This document shows positions 17,259 through 26,092 of a stretch of 64,000 nucleotides of DNA, in pieces. Both the position numbers and the translations under genes were made by a program. The DNA comes from Sphingobacterium sp. Its GTDB lineage: Bacteria; Bacteroidota; Bacteroidia; Sphingobacteriales; Sphingobacteriaceae. The notes below the pieces were generated by a model, which searched no databases, was not told the origin of the DNA, and saw only the letters and a list, made by a program, of their open reading frames with translations. The stretch is taken from contig JALAGS010000210.1 in the NCBI GenBank assembly GCA_022712315.1, positions 1 to 64,000 on the forward strand, read 5' to 3'. Position 1 is the stretch's first letter. Each line of letters starts with the position of its first letter.

Positions 17259-18350
17259 ATGAGTAAAAGAGGAAGAGTTTTAGTTGCAATGAGTGGAGGG
17301 GTCGATAGCTCCGTTGCTTCTGTCATGCTCCACGAACAAGGATATGAGGTTATCGGTATCACGATGAAGACATGGGATTATGCATCCGCAGGTGGTTCGT
17401 CGAAAGAAACCGGATGTTGTAGCCTTGATAGTATCAATGACGCTCGTACATTAGCCGTAAACTATGGTTTCCCTCATTATATATTAGATATACGTGATGA
17501 GTTTGGAGACTTCGTAATTGATAATTTTGTAGAAGAATATATTGCTGGACGTACACCTAATCCGTGCGTGTTGTGTAATACCCACATCAAGTGGGAGGCT
17601 TTAATGAAACGTGCTGACAAATTGGACTGTGAATTTATCGCTACAGGACACTATGCCAATATCCGTATGCACGACAATGGCCGTTATGTGATCTCCAAAG
17701 GTAAGGATGAAAATAAAGATCAGTCTTATGTTTTGTGGGGAGTTTCACAAGAAAACCTTGCGCGGACACAATTTCCTTTGGGATCTTTCACAAAAAAGGA
17801 GATTCGTCAGATGGCTTTGGATATGGGGCAAAAAGAATTGGCCAATAAATCTGAAAGTTACGAGATCTGCTTCGTTCCTGACAACGACTACCGTGCATTT
17901 TTGAGACATAAGGTGCCTACTTTGGATCAACAGATCGGCCCAGGTAATTTTATCCTTTCCGATGGTACCGTCGTGGGTAAGCATATCGGCTATCCTTATT
18001 TCACCATCGGTCAACGTAAAGGCTTAGGTATTGCTTTGGGAAAACCGATGTTTGTGATCGAAATCCTTCCAGAAAGTAATACGGTGGTCTTGGGAGAAGA
18101 ACATGAGCTTGAAAAGTCACACGCCTACGTTCGTAATGTGAACTTTGTCAAATATGCAGGACTGGATCAACCGATGGAAGCAATTTCAAAGGTACGTTAT
18201 AAAGATTCCGGTGCTCTGTCGACCATTTCACAGGAGGGTGACAAAGTTCGTATTGACTTTGTGCATAATGTAAAAGGTATTGCCCCTGGACAATCGGCCG
18301 TGTTCTATGAAGGAAATGATCTACTCGGTGGTGGTTTCTTAATGAAATAA
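17259..18350 (+). CDS. mnmA: tRNA-specific 2-thiouridylase MnmA
   Basis: 363 aa, normal for the family. The PP-loop ATP-pyrophosphatase motif SGGVDSS lies at 12-18. The two cysteines that carry and transfer sulfur are in place: Cys103 (TPNPCVLCN) and Cys204 (SYEICFVPDND). The C-terminal beta-barrel domain follows. The cytoplasmic enzyme thiolates U34 of tRNA-Lys, tRNA-Glu and tRNA-Gln. The gene is monocistronic between the divergent tRNA genes and a terminator at 18387. Confidence 0.96.
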   Translation: MSKRGRVLVAMSGGVDSSVASVMLHEQGYEVIGITMKTWDYASAGGSSKETGCCSLDSINDARTLAVNYGFPHYILDIRDEFGDFVIDNFVEEYIAGRTPNPCVLCNTHIKWEALMKRADKLDCEFIATGHYANIRMHDNGRYVISKGKDENKDQSYVLWGVSQENLARTQFPLGSFTKKEIRQMALDMGQKELANKSESYEICFVPDNDYRAFLRHKVPTLDQQIGPGNFILSDGTVVGKHIGYPYFTIGQRKGLGIALGKPMFVIEILPESNTVVLGEEHELEKSHAYVRNVNFVKYAGLDQPMEAISKVRYKDSGALSTISQEGDKVRIDFVHNVKGIAPGQSAVFYEGNDLLGGGFLMK

Positions 18351-18386
18351 TAGGAATCTGTCCTGAGATTCAGAATAAGAGTTTTA

Positions 18387-18420
18387 ATCCCTATGCTGTA
18401 GGTATAGTATAGGGATTTTT
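18387..18420 (+). terminator. mnmA terminator
   Basis: Inverted repeat ATCCCTAT (18387-18394) and ATAGGGAT (18409-18416) followed by T-run, 37 nt after mnmA. Confidence 0.75.
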
Positions 18421-18509
18421 ATTTGGTTTAAAATGTTCTTTCTTTGGCTCCCAAACTAGAGGATATTCCCTTGCTTCCTTTGTGGAAATTGATAAATCTT
18501 AGTTTGTTT

Positions 18510-18528
18510 TTACTAATAATTTTAGTAA
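18510..18528. repeat. Inverted repeat before the radical SAM gene
   Basis: Perfect 7-5-7 inverted repeat TTACTAA-TAATT-TTAGTAA, ending 9 nt before the start codon. It might be an operator, but the AT-rich composition makes chance plausible. Confidence 0.35.
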
Positions 18529-18537
18529 TTTTAATCT

Positions 18538-19602
18538 ATGAATTCATCGGAATATTTCAAGGGCAGAGGGGCACAGATTAATCCCAATAACAAGTTTTTT
18601 GTAAACCAATATGTGCAAGAACATGTGGAGGGGCTGGATGAGGAATTTTTGGGTGCCGAGAAAACGCAGTTTATTCCGACACATCCGAAATCGATTATAT
18701 CCAAATCCAATAGCCCTGACCTCCGTTTCGAAAGATCAATTAATCCTTATCAGGGCTGTGAGCATGGTTGTATTTATTGCTACGCGCGTAATTCACATGA
18801 GTATTGGGGGTTCAGTGCGGGATTGGATTTTGAACGTAAGATCTTGGTAAAACATAATGCGGCACAGTTGCTTGAGCAGGAATTCAGGAAAGCGAGCTAT
18901 CAGCCTGATTTGATCATGCTTTCGGGGAATACAGATTGTTATCAACCTATCGAACGCAAATTGGGTATAACAAGGTCGATCTTAGAATTGATGTTGAAAT
19001 ACCGGCATCCAGTTTCTATCATCAGTAAAAATGTACTGATGCGGCGGGATTTTGATCTCTTGCGCGAACTTGCGACACTAAACCTGGTTTCCGTTGCCGT
19101 GACCATCAATTCGTTGCGGGAGGAGGTACGTCAGAAAATGGAGCCCCGGACGGCAACGGCATCGGCCCGGTTGAAACTGATCGAGGGATTGACAGGGATA
19201 GGTGTGCCAGTCATGCTGATGATGGCGCCCATCGTTCCGGGAATCAATAGCGATGAGATCGCTGACTTGATTCGCCTTGGAGCCGACGCAGGTGCGCGTA
19301 CTGCTTCCTATACGATCGTCAGGCTCAATGGACAGATCGGTGCTATTTTTAAGGATTGGCTTTATCAAAACTATCCTGATCGGGCTGAAAAGGTATTACA
19401 TTGGATCGAAGCCTGTCATGGTGGAAAAATTAACGATACCGATTTTGGACGAAGAATAAAAGGGGAGGGTCATATGGCCGAGAGTTTACAGCATTTATTT
19501 AAGCTTTCCGTCAAAAAATATATGAACAATGGGGTGCTGCCTCCTTTAAGAAGGGATCTTTTCCGTTTGCCTGATGCGGGGACACAGCTGGGATTGTTTT
19601 AG
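18538..19602 (+). CDS. PA0069-family radical SAM protein
   Basis: 354 aa. The radical SAM Cys motif is seen as Cys74, Cys78 and Cys81 (GCEHGCIYCYARN), which would bind a 4Fe-4S cluster and S-adenosylmethionine. The segment INPYQGCEHGCIYCYAR and the later MLSGNTDCYQPIE and SKNVLMRRDFDLL match the SplB-like/PA0069 family. The reaction is not known. It stands alone between mnmA and a terminator. An inverted repeat lies just ahead of the start. Confidence 0.88.
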   Translation: MNSSEYFKGRGAQINPNNKFFVNQYVQEHVEGLDEEFLGAEKTQFIPTHPKSIISKSNSPDLRFERSINPYQGCEHGCIYCYARNSHEYWGFSAGLDFERKILVKHNAAQLLEQEFRKASYQPDLIMLSGNTDCYQPIERKLGITRSILELMLKYRHPVSIISKNVLMRRDFDLLRELATLNLVSVAVTINSLREEVRQKMEPRTATASARLKLIEGLTGIGVPVMLMMAPIVPGINSDEIADLIRLGADAGARTASYTIVRLNGQIGAIFKDWLYQNYPDRAEKVLHWIEACHGGKINDTDFGRRIKGEGHMAESLQHLFKLSVKKYMNNGVLPPLRRDLFRLPDAGTQLGLF

Positions 19603-19666
19603 ATGGTTGGAGCGACAATTATGAATTTGCTATTCTCGAAGAGGAATATCCGCGTTAAATTTTAGC

Positions 19667-19703
19667 AAAAAAGCCTGATTCATGCAATGAATCAGGCTTT
19701 TTT
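19667..19703. terminator. Bidirectional terminator
   Basis: Stem GCCTGATTCAT (19673-19683) and ATGAATCAGGC (19687-19697) with loop GCA, flanked by A- and T-runs. It ends the convergent radical SAM gene and amino-acid permease gene. Confidence 0.92.
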
Positions 19704-19728
19704 ATGGATAAGATCGATGTTCAGTGAA

Positions 19729-21147
19729 CTAAGATTTCTTTCTTTTGATCAATACATAACTCACATAGAGTAATATCAGCCAAGCAGGGATCAATTCTAC
19801 CGGAAGTTTCATCCCTGTTACCCACATAATACCAAGTACTGCTATTAAAAAGATCAGACAGATATAATTACTCAATGGATATAGGAAAGACGGGAACTTA
19901 GTGCGTAAATGCGCATCGAGTTTATTTTTTCTAAAGTACAAATGTGTAATGGAGATCATTACCCAGTTGATAATCAATGAAGACACCACCAGCGACATCA
20001 GGATTTCCAGTGCATTTTTTGGTGCAACATAATTGATAAATACACAGACAGCAGCAAACAATGCCGAGACCAAAATAGCATTGATCGGCGCATGATTTTT
20101 GTTGAGTTTCGAAAGAAAACGAGGAGCATTTCCCTGCTCTGCCAGTCCATATAACATTCTACTGTTACTATATACGCTGCTGTTATAAACAGACAAGGCT
20201 GCTGTAAGCACAATAAGATTTAACGCATTTGCGATAATTTTTGTGAAATAAAAAGTCTTTCCAAAGATGGTGAATTCAAATCCATTTAGCTTGTCAAAAA
20301 CAAGTACAAAGGGGCTTGTATCTGCGGTGATATTTGTCCATGGCGTCAAAGAGAAAAGAATGATCAAAGCGCCGACGTAAAAGATCAAAATCCGATAGAT
20401 CACCTGATTGGTCGCTTTCGGTATATTCTTTTCGGGGTGCTCGGCTTCTGCGGCAGTAATACCAACCAATTCCAGACCACCAAAAGAAAACATGATCAAA
20501 GCCATAGCCGAAAGGAGGCCTTCAAAATTGCCATCTGCAGTTTGGCTAAACCAGCCTTTTGGGAAAAAACCGCCATGTGAAGTCAGGTTGCTGAGGCTTG
20601 CCTGTTCACCTCCGGTACCGCTTATAAGTAAGTAAACACCGAAAACAATCATCGCAATGATGGCCACCACTTTGATAATGGAAAACCAAAATTCCGTCTC
20701 GCCATAAATTTTGACAGAGGCAAGATTCAGGGCGTTGATTGCAAAGAAGAAAAATAAGCTCGATGCCCATAGCGGTATTTCGGGCCACCAAAATTGAACA
20801 TAAACACCGATAGCCGTTAATTCGGCCATACTGACGAGGATATAAAGAACCCAATAGTTCCAGCCAGAAGCATAACCGGCAAAGGAACCCCAGTATTTAT
20901 TGGCGAAATAGCTGAAGCTTCCTGAAACAGGTTCTTCTACCACCATTTCTCCCAATTGGCGCATAATGAAAAAAGCAATGATCCCAGCAAATGCATAGCC
21001 AAGGATGACAGCAGGCCCTGCTAATGTAGCAGCCTTTCCAATACCCAGAAATAAGCCTGTGCCAATCGCGCCTCCCAGTGCAATTAATTGAATATGTCTA
21101 TTTTGAAGTCCTCTTTTTAATTCTTCCTTATTGTTTTGTTTCTCCAT
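19729..21147 (-). CDS. Amino acid permease (APC superfamily)
   Basis: 472 aa from the ATG at 21147. The open frame continues upstream to 21318, but the family homology begins at KEELKRGLQNRHIQLIALGGAIGTGLFLG, the classic amino-acid transporter start (ProY/AnsP/LysP-like), so the longer start is rejected. About 12 membrane segments follow, with EMVVEEPVSGSFSYFANKYWG and FGGLELVGITAAEAEHPEKNIPKA as family blocks. It imports one or more amino acids by cation symport; the substrate cannot be read from the sequence. It is transcribed alone, convergent with the radical SAM gene. Confidence 0.9.
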   Translation of the reverse strand: MEKQNNKEELKRGLQNRHIQLIALGGAIGTGLFLGIGKAATLAGPAVILGYAFAGIIAFFIMRQLGEMVVEEPVSGSFSYFANKYWGSFAGYASGWNYWVLYILVSMAELTAIGVYVQFWWPEIPLWASSLFFFFAINALNLASVKIYGETEFWFSIIKVVAIIAMIVFGVYLLISGTGGEQASLSNLTSHGGFFPKGWFSQTADGNFEGLLSAMALIMFSFGGLELVGITAAEAEHPEKNIPKATNQVIYRILIFYVGALIILFSLTPWTNITADTSPFVLVFDKLNGFEFTIFGKTFYFTKIIANALNLIVLTAALSVYNSSVYSNSRMLYGLAEQGNAPRFLSKLNKNHAPINAILVSALFAAVCVFINYVAPKNALEILMSLVVSSLIINWVMISITHLYFRKNKLDAHLRTKFPSFLYPLSNYICLIFLIAVLGIMWVTGMKLPVELIPAWLILLYVSYVLIKRKKS

Positions 21148-21537
21148 GTGAATGGTTAATACGGTTACTAGTTCATTTTGACAGATTCTTGGATTGTAGA
21201 GCCTGAGGCTATATTGATAGTTCCAAGCCAGAATCGGATTGACCAAAATCGGTACTGTTAAGCTAATATGCCTTTGATCGGCGTAGCTCCCCCAGCACAT
21301 GTTTTGTCCTAAGCGCATAAAGTTAATAAAACACTTAGGTATTTATGCACATTCCGTTGTGGTTTTACTCTATTTCGTTGTTTTTTTAAAAACAATGGCG
21401 GAGTCCATGTTTGACTAGGAATTAGAAAGCGCCGTAATTTGGAAATACGGCGCTTTATGAATTAGTAGCTAGTGTGATTTTTGGCCACTCTAACTAATAA
21501 CGAAATCTTATTTGTAAATGCTACTCAAAAAGACAGA
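21148..21537. other. Intergenic region between permease and feo operon
   Basis: 390 nt. It contains the permease promoter region, whose exact elements I cannot define, and the hairpin at 21426-21456. The in-frame extension of the permease across 21148-21318 lacks family similarity and is treated as non-coding. No known riboswitch is recognisable. Confidence 0.5.
21426..21456 (-). terminator. Probable terminator of the feo operon
   Basis: Stem AAAGCGCCGTA (21426-21436) and TACGGCGCTTT (21446-21456), GC-rich, with a short T-run on the minus strand. It lies about 80 nt after the small FeoB partner. Confidence 0.6.
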
Positions 21538-21699
21538 TTAATTTGCTTTTTGTGTTTTTTCTACGCTGCAGTCACATCCGCAACCTTTGGAGCAGCTCGA
21601 TTTGCCCTTTAATGATTTTCGGACATTTTTAACGACATACCATACAGCCGCCAAAACCAAAATTCCTACGATGAGATATTGTACGGTTAAATTATCCAT
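21538..21699 (-). CDS. FeoB-associated Cys-rich membrane protein
   Basis: 53 aa, shorter than most gene-calling cut-offs. The sequence begins MDNLTVQYLIVGILVLAAVW, a single membrane segment, then a basic linker and a Cys cluster CSKGCGCDC. This is the layout of the small FeoB-associated Cys-rich proteins that take the place of FeoC in many Bacteroidota and other phyla. It starts 7 nt after the feoB stop, so it is the third gene of the feoA-feoB operon. The cysteines may bind iron or an Fe-S cluster; the role is inferred from context. Confidence 0.88.
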   Translation of the reverse strand: MDNLTVQYLIVGILVLAAVWYVVKNVRKSLKGKSSCSKGCGCDCSVEKTQKAN

Positions 21700-21706
21700 A
21701 GCTTTT

Positions 21707-23809
21707 TTATTTTAAAAGTTGATAAGCAATTAAGGCACTGAAATAGGCCAAGCCTGTCATAAAACTAAGTTGTATTAAAGTCCATTTCCAAGAGCCCGTT
21801 TCCCTTTTTACGGCAGCTATTGTACTCATACATTGCATAGCAAAAGCGTAAAACAGCAATAAGGATACACCAGAAGCCAGATTGTAAGCAGGTAAACCGG
21901 TGTTCCGGTTAATTTCGCTTTTCATTTTACCCAATACCGTTGTTTTAGATGTTTCATCTTCGATATCCACTTCGTCACCAAGGCTGTATACGGTGGCCAT
22001 TGTGCCGACAAATACTTCACGGGCAGCAAAAGAAGAAATAAGACCAATTCCCATCTTCCAATCGTAACCTAATGGTTTAACTACGGGTTCAATTGCCATG
22101 CCAAGATAGCCTAGGAAAGAATGTTCCAGCCGATATGACGAAATTTCGTGATCTAAGTCTGCTTCGGATAGGTTGGGATTATCTTTTGTTACGTATTCTT
22201 CCGCTCGGCTAAATTTATCATTTGGCCCAAAGCTGCCTAATGCCCATAGTATCACAGAGATTGCCAGAATGATTTTACCTGCACCGAAGACAAAGCTTGA
22301 TGCTTTTTCCCAGACATTTAAAGCAACATTCTTCCAATCCGGAGTTTTATAGGTCGGCAGTTCGAAGATTAAAAATGATTTGTGTTTTGATTTGATGACC
22401 TTCGTCAGAATGACTGCAGACAGCAACGCTGCAAAGATACCAAGGAGGTACATGACAAATAAAACAATACCCTGTACTTGAAATCCTCCGACTTTAGTGT
22501 CTGGTATAACCAGACCGATCAGAACAATATAAATCGGGAGACGGGCCGAGCAGGTCATAAAAGGTGTTACCAGAATCGTCACCAGCCTTTCCTTGCTATT
22601 CTCGATATTGCGTGCAGACATGACTGCAGGAACAGCACAGGCAACGCCCGAAATCAATGGAATCACCGATTTTCCATTCAGCCCGAAAGGACGAAGCCAT
22701 CGGTCCATCAGGAAAACTACGCGGCTCATATAGCCCGTTTCTTCCATGATCGAGATAAAGATGTATAAAATGACGATCTGTGGAATAAAGATCACGATTC
22801 CGCCAATGCCTTTGATAATACCATTGCTGAGCAAATCGGTCAATGGCCCCGCCGGCAATGCTGTTTGTGTATAGGCCGCAAGATCACCGAATAGGCCGTC
22901 GATAAAGTCCATGGCTGGTCCAGACCAGGTATAAATTGCCTGGAAGATCAGAAAAAGGATTCCAAAAAAGATGACATACCCAAAGATCGGGTGCAGCAGG
23001 ATGCTATCGATCGTATTGGTCTTGTTTTTGTTGGAAGCCTCATCTTTTACATAAAGCTCAGCGAGACTGCTATCTAAAGATTTACTGCGTAATATAGCTT
23101 CGTCTTTTTGCAGCTTTTCAGCCCGTAATTGATATTTATCACGGATTTGCTGGATGGACTGATTCTTTTCTTTTGATAAAAAGGATACTTCGCCCTTGGC
23201 TAAATATTGCCAGGTATGGTATTCAGTATCTAAGGGGAAAAGGCGTTTGGTTTCCTCCAATGCAGCATCGGCTTCCTTTGGTAAGCTGAATTTGCTGATA
23301 TACATGGGAGGAACGGCATCAAAGTTTTTGATCAGCTGATCTATACCCTGCCCGGTACGGGCGTTGGTTTCGTATACTTTTGTATTTAATAAATGCTCAA
23401 GTTTTTGGATATCTATTGTAATGCCTTTTTCCTTGGCTTCATCAATCATATTGATGACGAAGATGGCAGGTAGACCAAGCTCCCGGGCTTGCTGATAAAG
23501 GATAATTGACCGTTTTAAGTTGGTCGGTTCAGCGACGACAACAACAAGGTTGGGTCTGAAACTACTTTTTTTGTCAACCAGGGTGTTGAAGACAACTTCC
23601 TCATCCATTGAACTTGGAAACAAGGTATATGTCCCTGGTAAATCGATAATTCGATAAGTCTTGTTATTGGCTTTTACTTGCCCCTCACGTTTCTCGACAG
23701 TAATTCCGGGATAGTTTCCTACTTTCTGATTTAATTTTGTAATCCGGTTAAATAGAGATGTTTTACCCACATTTGGATTCCCCAAAAGTGCAATAATCGG
23801 GTTATTCAT
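21707..23809 (-). CDS. feoB: Ferrous iron transporter FeoB
   Basis: 700 aa. The N-terminal G domain has G1 GNPNVGKTS at 10-18, the Switch region and DLPGTYTL near 57-64, and NMID as G4 near 121. After a helical linker the membrane domain begins near residue 275 and contains the two Gate regions (for example CAVPAVMSARNIE and AAREVFVGTMATVYSLG). It imports Fe2+ across the inner membrane. Its ATG overlaps the feoA stop by 1 nt (TAATG), showing translational coupling. It is followed by the small Cys-rich protein. Confidence 0.97.
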   Translation of the reverse strand: MNNPIIALLGNPNVGKTSLFNRITKLNQKVGNYPGITVEKREGQVKANNKTYRIIDLPGTYTLFPSSMDEEVVFNTLVDKKSSFRPNLVVVVAEPTNLKRSIILYQQARELGLPAIFVINMIDEAKEKGITIDIQKLEHLLNTKVYETNARTGQGIDQLIKNFDAVPPMYISKFSLPKEADAALEETKRLFPLDTEYHTWQYLAKGEVSFLSKEKNQSIQQIRDKYQLRAEKLQKDEAILRSKSLDSSLAELYVKDEASNKNKTNTIDSILLHPIFGYVIFFGILFLIFQAIYTWSGPAMDFIDGLFGDLAAYTQTALPAGPLTDLLSNGIIKGIGGIVIFIPQIVILYIFISIMEETGYMSRVVFLMDRWLRPFGLNGKSVIPLISGVACAVPAVMSARNIENSKERLVTILVTPFMTCSARLPIYIVLIGLVIPDTKVGGFQVQGIVLFVMYLLGIFAALLSAVILTKVIKSKHKSFLIFELPTYKTPDWKNVALNVWEKASSFVFGAGKIILAISVILWALGSFGPNDKFSRAEEYVTKDNPNLSEADLDHEISSYRLEHSFLGYLGMAIEPVVKPLGYDWKMGIGLISSFAAREVFVGTMATVYSLGDEVDIEDETSKTTVLGKMKSEINRNTGLPAYNLASGVSLLLFYAFAMQCMSTIAAVKRETGSWKWTLIQLSFMTGLAYFSALIAYQLLK

Positions 23810-24048
23810 TATTTCTGATCAATAAGGATGACTTTAGCTTCTGATTTGCGGATGGCAATCAAGGCGTTATTAGCACTAATATTTAAACATATAGGACCGT
23901 CCAAAGGAGCGATGTGTTTCACTTCTATTTCAGTACCCGGGATAAACCCCAATTCGAAAAATTTAGCTGGAATATCGTGCGAATCAAAATCTATTATTAC
24001 CGCTTTTTCCCCTTTTTTTAGCTTATCTAAGCTAGTTCTATTACGCAT
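23809..24048 (-). CDS. feoA: FeoA-domain protein
   Basis: 79 aa with the SH3-like FeoA fold: LDKLKKGEKAVIIDFDSHDIPAKFFELGFIPGTEIEVKHIAPLDGP-type arrangement, where RRxxELGF-like FFELGFIPGTEI is the core signature. It is a cytoplasmic partner needed for FeoB-driven Fe2+ uptake. It is first in the operon and overlaps feoB by one base. A perfect palindrome at 24094-24108 lies 45 nt upstream. Confidence 0.94.
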   Translation of the reverse strand: MRNRTSLDKLKKGEKAVIIDFDSHDIPAKFFELGFIPGTEIEVKHIAPLDGPICLNISANNALIAIRKSEAKVILIDQK

Positions 24049-24093
24049 CTACCTGTTTTTTTGAATTCTTCAAATATACAGAATTTCTACCAT

Positions 24094-24108
24094 TTAGAAT
24101 GATTCTAA
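24094..24108. promoter_or_regulatory. Palindromic operator candidate between feoA and marR
   Basis: TTAGAAT-G-ATTCTAA is a perfect 7-1-7 inverted repeat, the geometry of Fur and DtxR-type sites. It lies 45 nt upstream of feoA and 69 nt upstream of the divergent MarR gene. A degraded second copy (ATTCAGAACGATTA) lies near 24150-24163. Either an iron regulator or the MarR protein may bind it. Confidence 0.55.
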
Positions 24109-24139
24109 TGTCATAGTTATGTATTTAGTAAAAAACAGC

Positions 24140-24148
24140 TATCTTTAC
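24140..24148 (+). promoter_or_regulatory. Candidate marR -7 promoter element
   Basis: TATCTTTAC matches TAnnTTTG except for the last base. It lies 28 nt before the MarR-family start codon. Confidence 0.35.
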
Positions 24149-24176
24149 TATTCAGAACGATTAATTATCAACCAGA

Positions 24177-24626
24177 ATGAAGATTGAGGACGAAATCAAA
24201 GTAAGTAAATTCAGTAATGAATGGCATCGTTGTACGGTAAATATTCTATATACGTACAATTGGATTAACAATGAGCTTGAACAGCGAGCTGCCAAAGAGG
24301 GGATCACTTTGAAACAGTTTAATGTCTTGCGCATTTTAAGGGGGCAATATCCTAAGCCTGCAACCAATAATCTCATTAAATCAAGAATGCTGAGTACAAC
24401 GCCGGATATCTCCCGGATGATTGATCGCATGGTTTCCAAAGGATTGGTTTCACGTTGTCAATCTGATGGAGATAAAAGGGCTGTGGATTTGGTTATCACA
24501 GAAAAGGGCTTAGAGATCCTTAAAAATCTAGATGAGGATATGCTGATGCAGGATCTTTTACCCAATCGAATTAGTGAAGAAGAAGCGGTTACGCTAAGTA
24601 CACTGCTGGATAAACTTCGCGGCTAA
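24177..24626 (+). CDS. MarR-family transcriptional regulator
   Basis: 149 aa. A winged-helix domain spans about 45-115 (LKQFNVLRILRGQYPKPATNN, STTPDISRMIDRMVSKGLVSR as recognition helix, then QSDGDKRAVDLVITEKG as the wing). Flanking N- and C-terminal helices form the dimer interface. It is divergent from feoA with a palindrome between, so it may control the feo operon and itself. This is inference; ligand and targets are unknown. It ends 5 nt from the convergent ZIP gene. Confidence 0.88.
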   Translation: MKIEDEIKVSKFSNEWHRCTVNILYTYNWINNELEQRAAKEGITLKQFNVLRILRGQYPKPATNNLIKSRMLSTTPDISRMIDRMVSKGLVSRCQSDGDKRAVDLVITEKGLEILKNLDEDMLMQDLLPNRISEEEAVTLSTLLDKLRG

Positions 24627-24631
24627 AGAAA

Positions 24632-25441
24632 TTAATGCGCATGGTCATGATGTTCATGATCATGCGGTTGTTGATGCTGATCGTGCCCATGATCATGTTC
24701 CCCCACAAATAAGAAACTTCCTAGAGCTATAGCCACACCGGCAATAACAGCAATCATTTTCTTTTTATTGAATTTATGATGGTCAATGGAGCCCGATTCA
24801 AAAAGTATCGTCGTGGAGATGTGCAAGAAAATACCGATAACCACCGCCATGATTTTATCAAAATACTGCTGAATATTGCCTACTTCTCCCGCACTGATGG
24901 CCTTGCTTAATAAAAAGCCAAAAGGGGTCATAGCGGCAAATAAGGCCAGTGTAATAAGGATGGTATTTTTCTTTAAATGCGTGCTTATCAAGATACTTCC
25001 CAATGCAAATGCAGCTGGGATGTGGTGAATTGATATACCTAGTGCAAGTTCAGTCTGATGTGTCGCCGCAAGTGGCATACCTTCCAGGAATGCGTGTAGA
25101 CATAGGCTGAACATAATACCGATTGGAAAACGATGGCTGTGATGGTCGTGCTCATTGTCCGTATGGATGTGGCCATGCTCTATCCCCTGGGAAAACTGTT
25201 CAAGAAAGAGCTGGAAGAGAAATCCCGCAAGTACATAAATGCCCAGTACTTCAGGTGAAGTATTGTTGGACTGGTAGACATGTGGCATAAGATGAAGTAC
25301 GGTAATGGAGAATAAATAGGCTCCACTGAAAGAAAGGATGAGTTTAAGAAAATTCGTTCCTTTCTTCTGTACAAAAAATACGGCAATTCCACTTGCAAAT
25401 GCAGGTATGAATAAAATTAAAATCAATAAAATTGAATTCAT
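24632..25441 (-). CDS. ZIP-family divalent metal transporter
   Basis: 269 aa with 7-8 membrane segments. Two His-rich stretches are visible: EHGHIHTDNEHDHHSH (about 89-104) and a C-terminal tail HDHGHDQHQQPHDHEH (about 249-264). The core motifs HAFLEGMPLA and SIHHIPAAFALG are the metal-site helices 4 and 5 of ZIP proteins. It should import Zn2+ or a related metal into the cytoplasm. Its ATG overlaps the PAP2 stop by 1 nt, so the two form an operon. Confidence 0.9.
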   Translation of the reverse strand: MNSILLILILFIPAFASGIAVFFVQKKGTNFLKLILSFSGAYLFSITVLHLMPHVYQSNNTSPEVLGIYVLAGFLFQLFLEQFSQGIEHGHIHTDNEHDHHSHRFPIGIMFSLCLHAFLEGMPLAATHQTELALGISIHHIPAAFALGSILISTHLKKNTILITLALFAAMTPFGFLLSKAISAGEVGNIQQYFDKIMAVVIGIFLHISTTILFESGSIDHHKFNKKKMIAVIAGVAIALGSFLFVGEHDHGHDQHQQPHDHEHHDHAH

Positions 25442-26040
25442 TATACTTGTTCAGTTTTAAAAAAGCTAGGTACAAACCGTTTGAATAAATAGCCTGTAGC
25501 CAAACCGACCAGGATACCTAAGGCCGAACCACAGAGCACATCAAACGGGTAATGAACACCAACATAAATTTGAGAGACTGAGATTAGGGTTGCCCAGGCA
25601 ATACAAAGCCAAAGCACATATTTCCATCTCCTCCGGAAGAGTACAATCCAGAAAAAAGCAAGGGAAAAATGATTGGCCGCATGGGAGGAGGTAAAGCTAA
25701 AGCCCGAACCACAGCGTACGCGGATGTTGACATTTTCTTTAAACTCCACGTCATTGCATGGTCTAATCCTTTTTACAGTCTTTTTGATCAAATTAGATGA
25801 TATACCATCGGAAATTCCGAAAGTAACCAAGGTCATGGCAACAATTAGGATACCTGTTTTTCCATAGGTCTTGATGAAAAATATGATCAAAAATAAATAC
25901 AAAGGTGCCCAGGTATATGGATTGCGCAAAATAGGCAATAGCCAATCAAACACGGGGTTACTCAAGCCCTGATTAATGGCCAGAAAAATCTCTTGATCGA
26001 TGTGTACTAATTGTTGAATCATAAATGTTGCTGATGACAA
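25441..26040 (-). CDS. PAP2-family phosphatase, membrane bound
   Basis: 199 aa with about five membrane segments. The acid phosphatase/PAP2 motifs are KKTVKRIRPC (about 88-97, KxxxxxxRP), FSFTSSHAANHFS (about 114-126, with SGH replaced by SSH) and VSQIYVGVHYPFDVLCG (about 154-170, SRxxxxxHxxxD). Such enzymes dephosphorylate undecaprenyl or phosphatidyl phosphates at the inner membrane. The first Ser-His motif reads SSH, which still keeps the catalytic His. It is the first gene of a two-gene unit with the ZIP transporter. Confidence 0.87.
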   Translation of the reverse strand: MSSATFMIQQLVHIDQEIFLAINQGLSNPVFDWLLPILRNPYTWAPLYLFLIIFFIKTYGKTGILIVAMTLVTFGISDGISSNLIKKTVKRIRPCNDVEFKENVNIRVRCGSGFSFTSSHAANHFSLAFFWIVLFRRRWKYVLWLCIAWATLISVSQIYVGVHYPFDVLCGSALGILVGLATGYLFKRFVPSFFKTEQV

Positions 26041-26092
26041 TGAAATCCCAAACTTTAAAAAACTCGTTTTTCAAAAGTAAAAATAATTTCAT

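Noticed and set aside
21148..21318. N-terminal extension of the amino-acid permease
   Set aside because: The 57 extra residues have no transporter similarity or membrane segment; the family starts at the ATG at 21147.
21148..21340. Possible riboswitch in the permease leader
   Set aside because: I could not match any known riboswitch core, and no terminator/antiterminator pair is visible.
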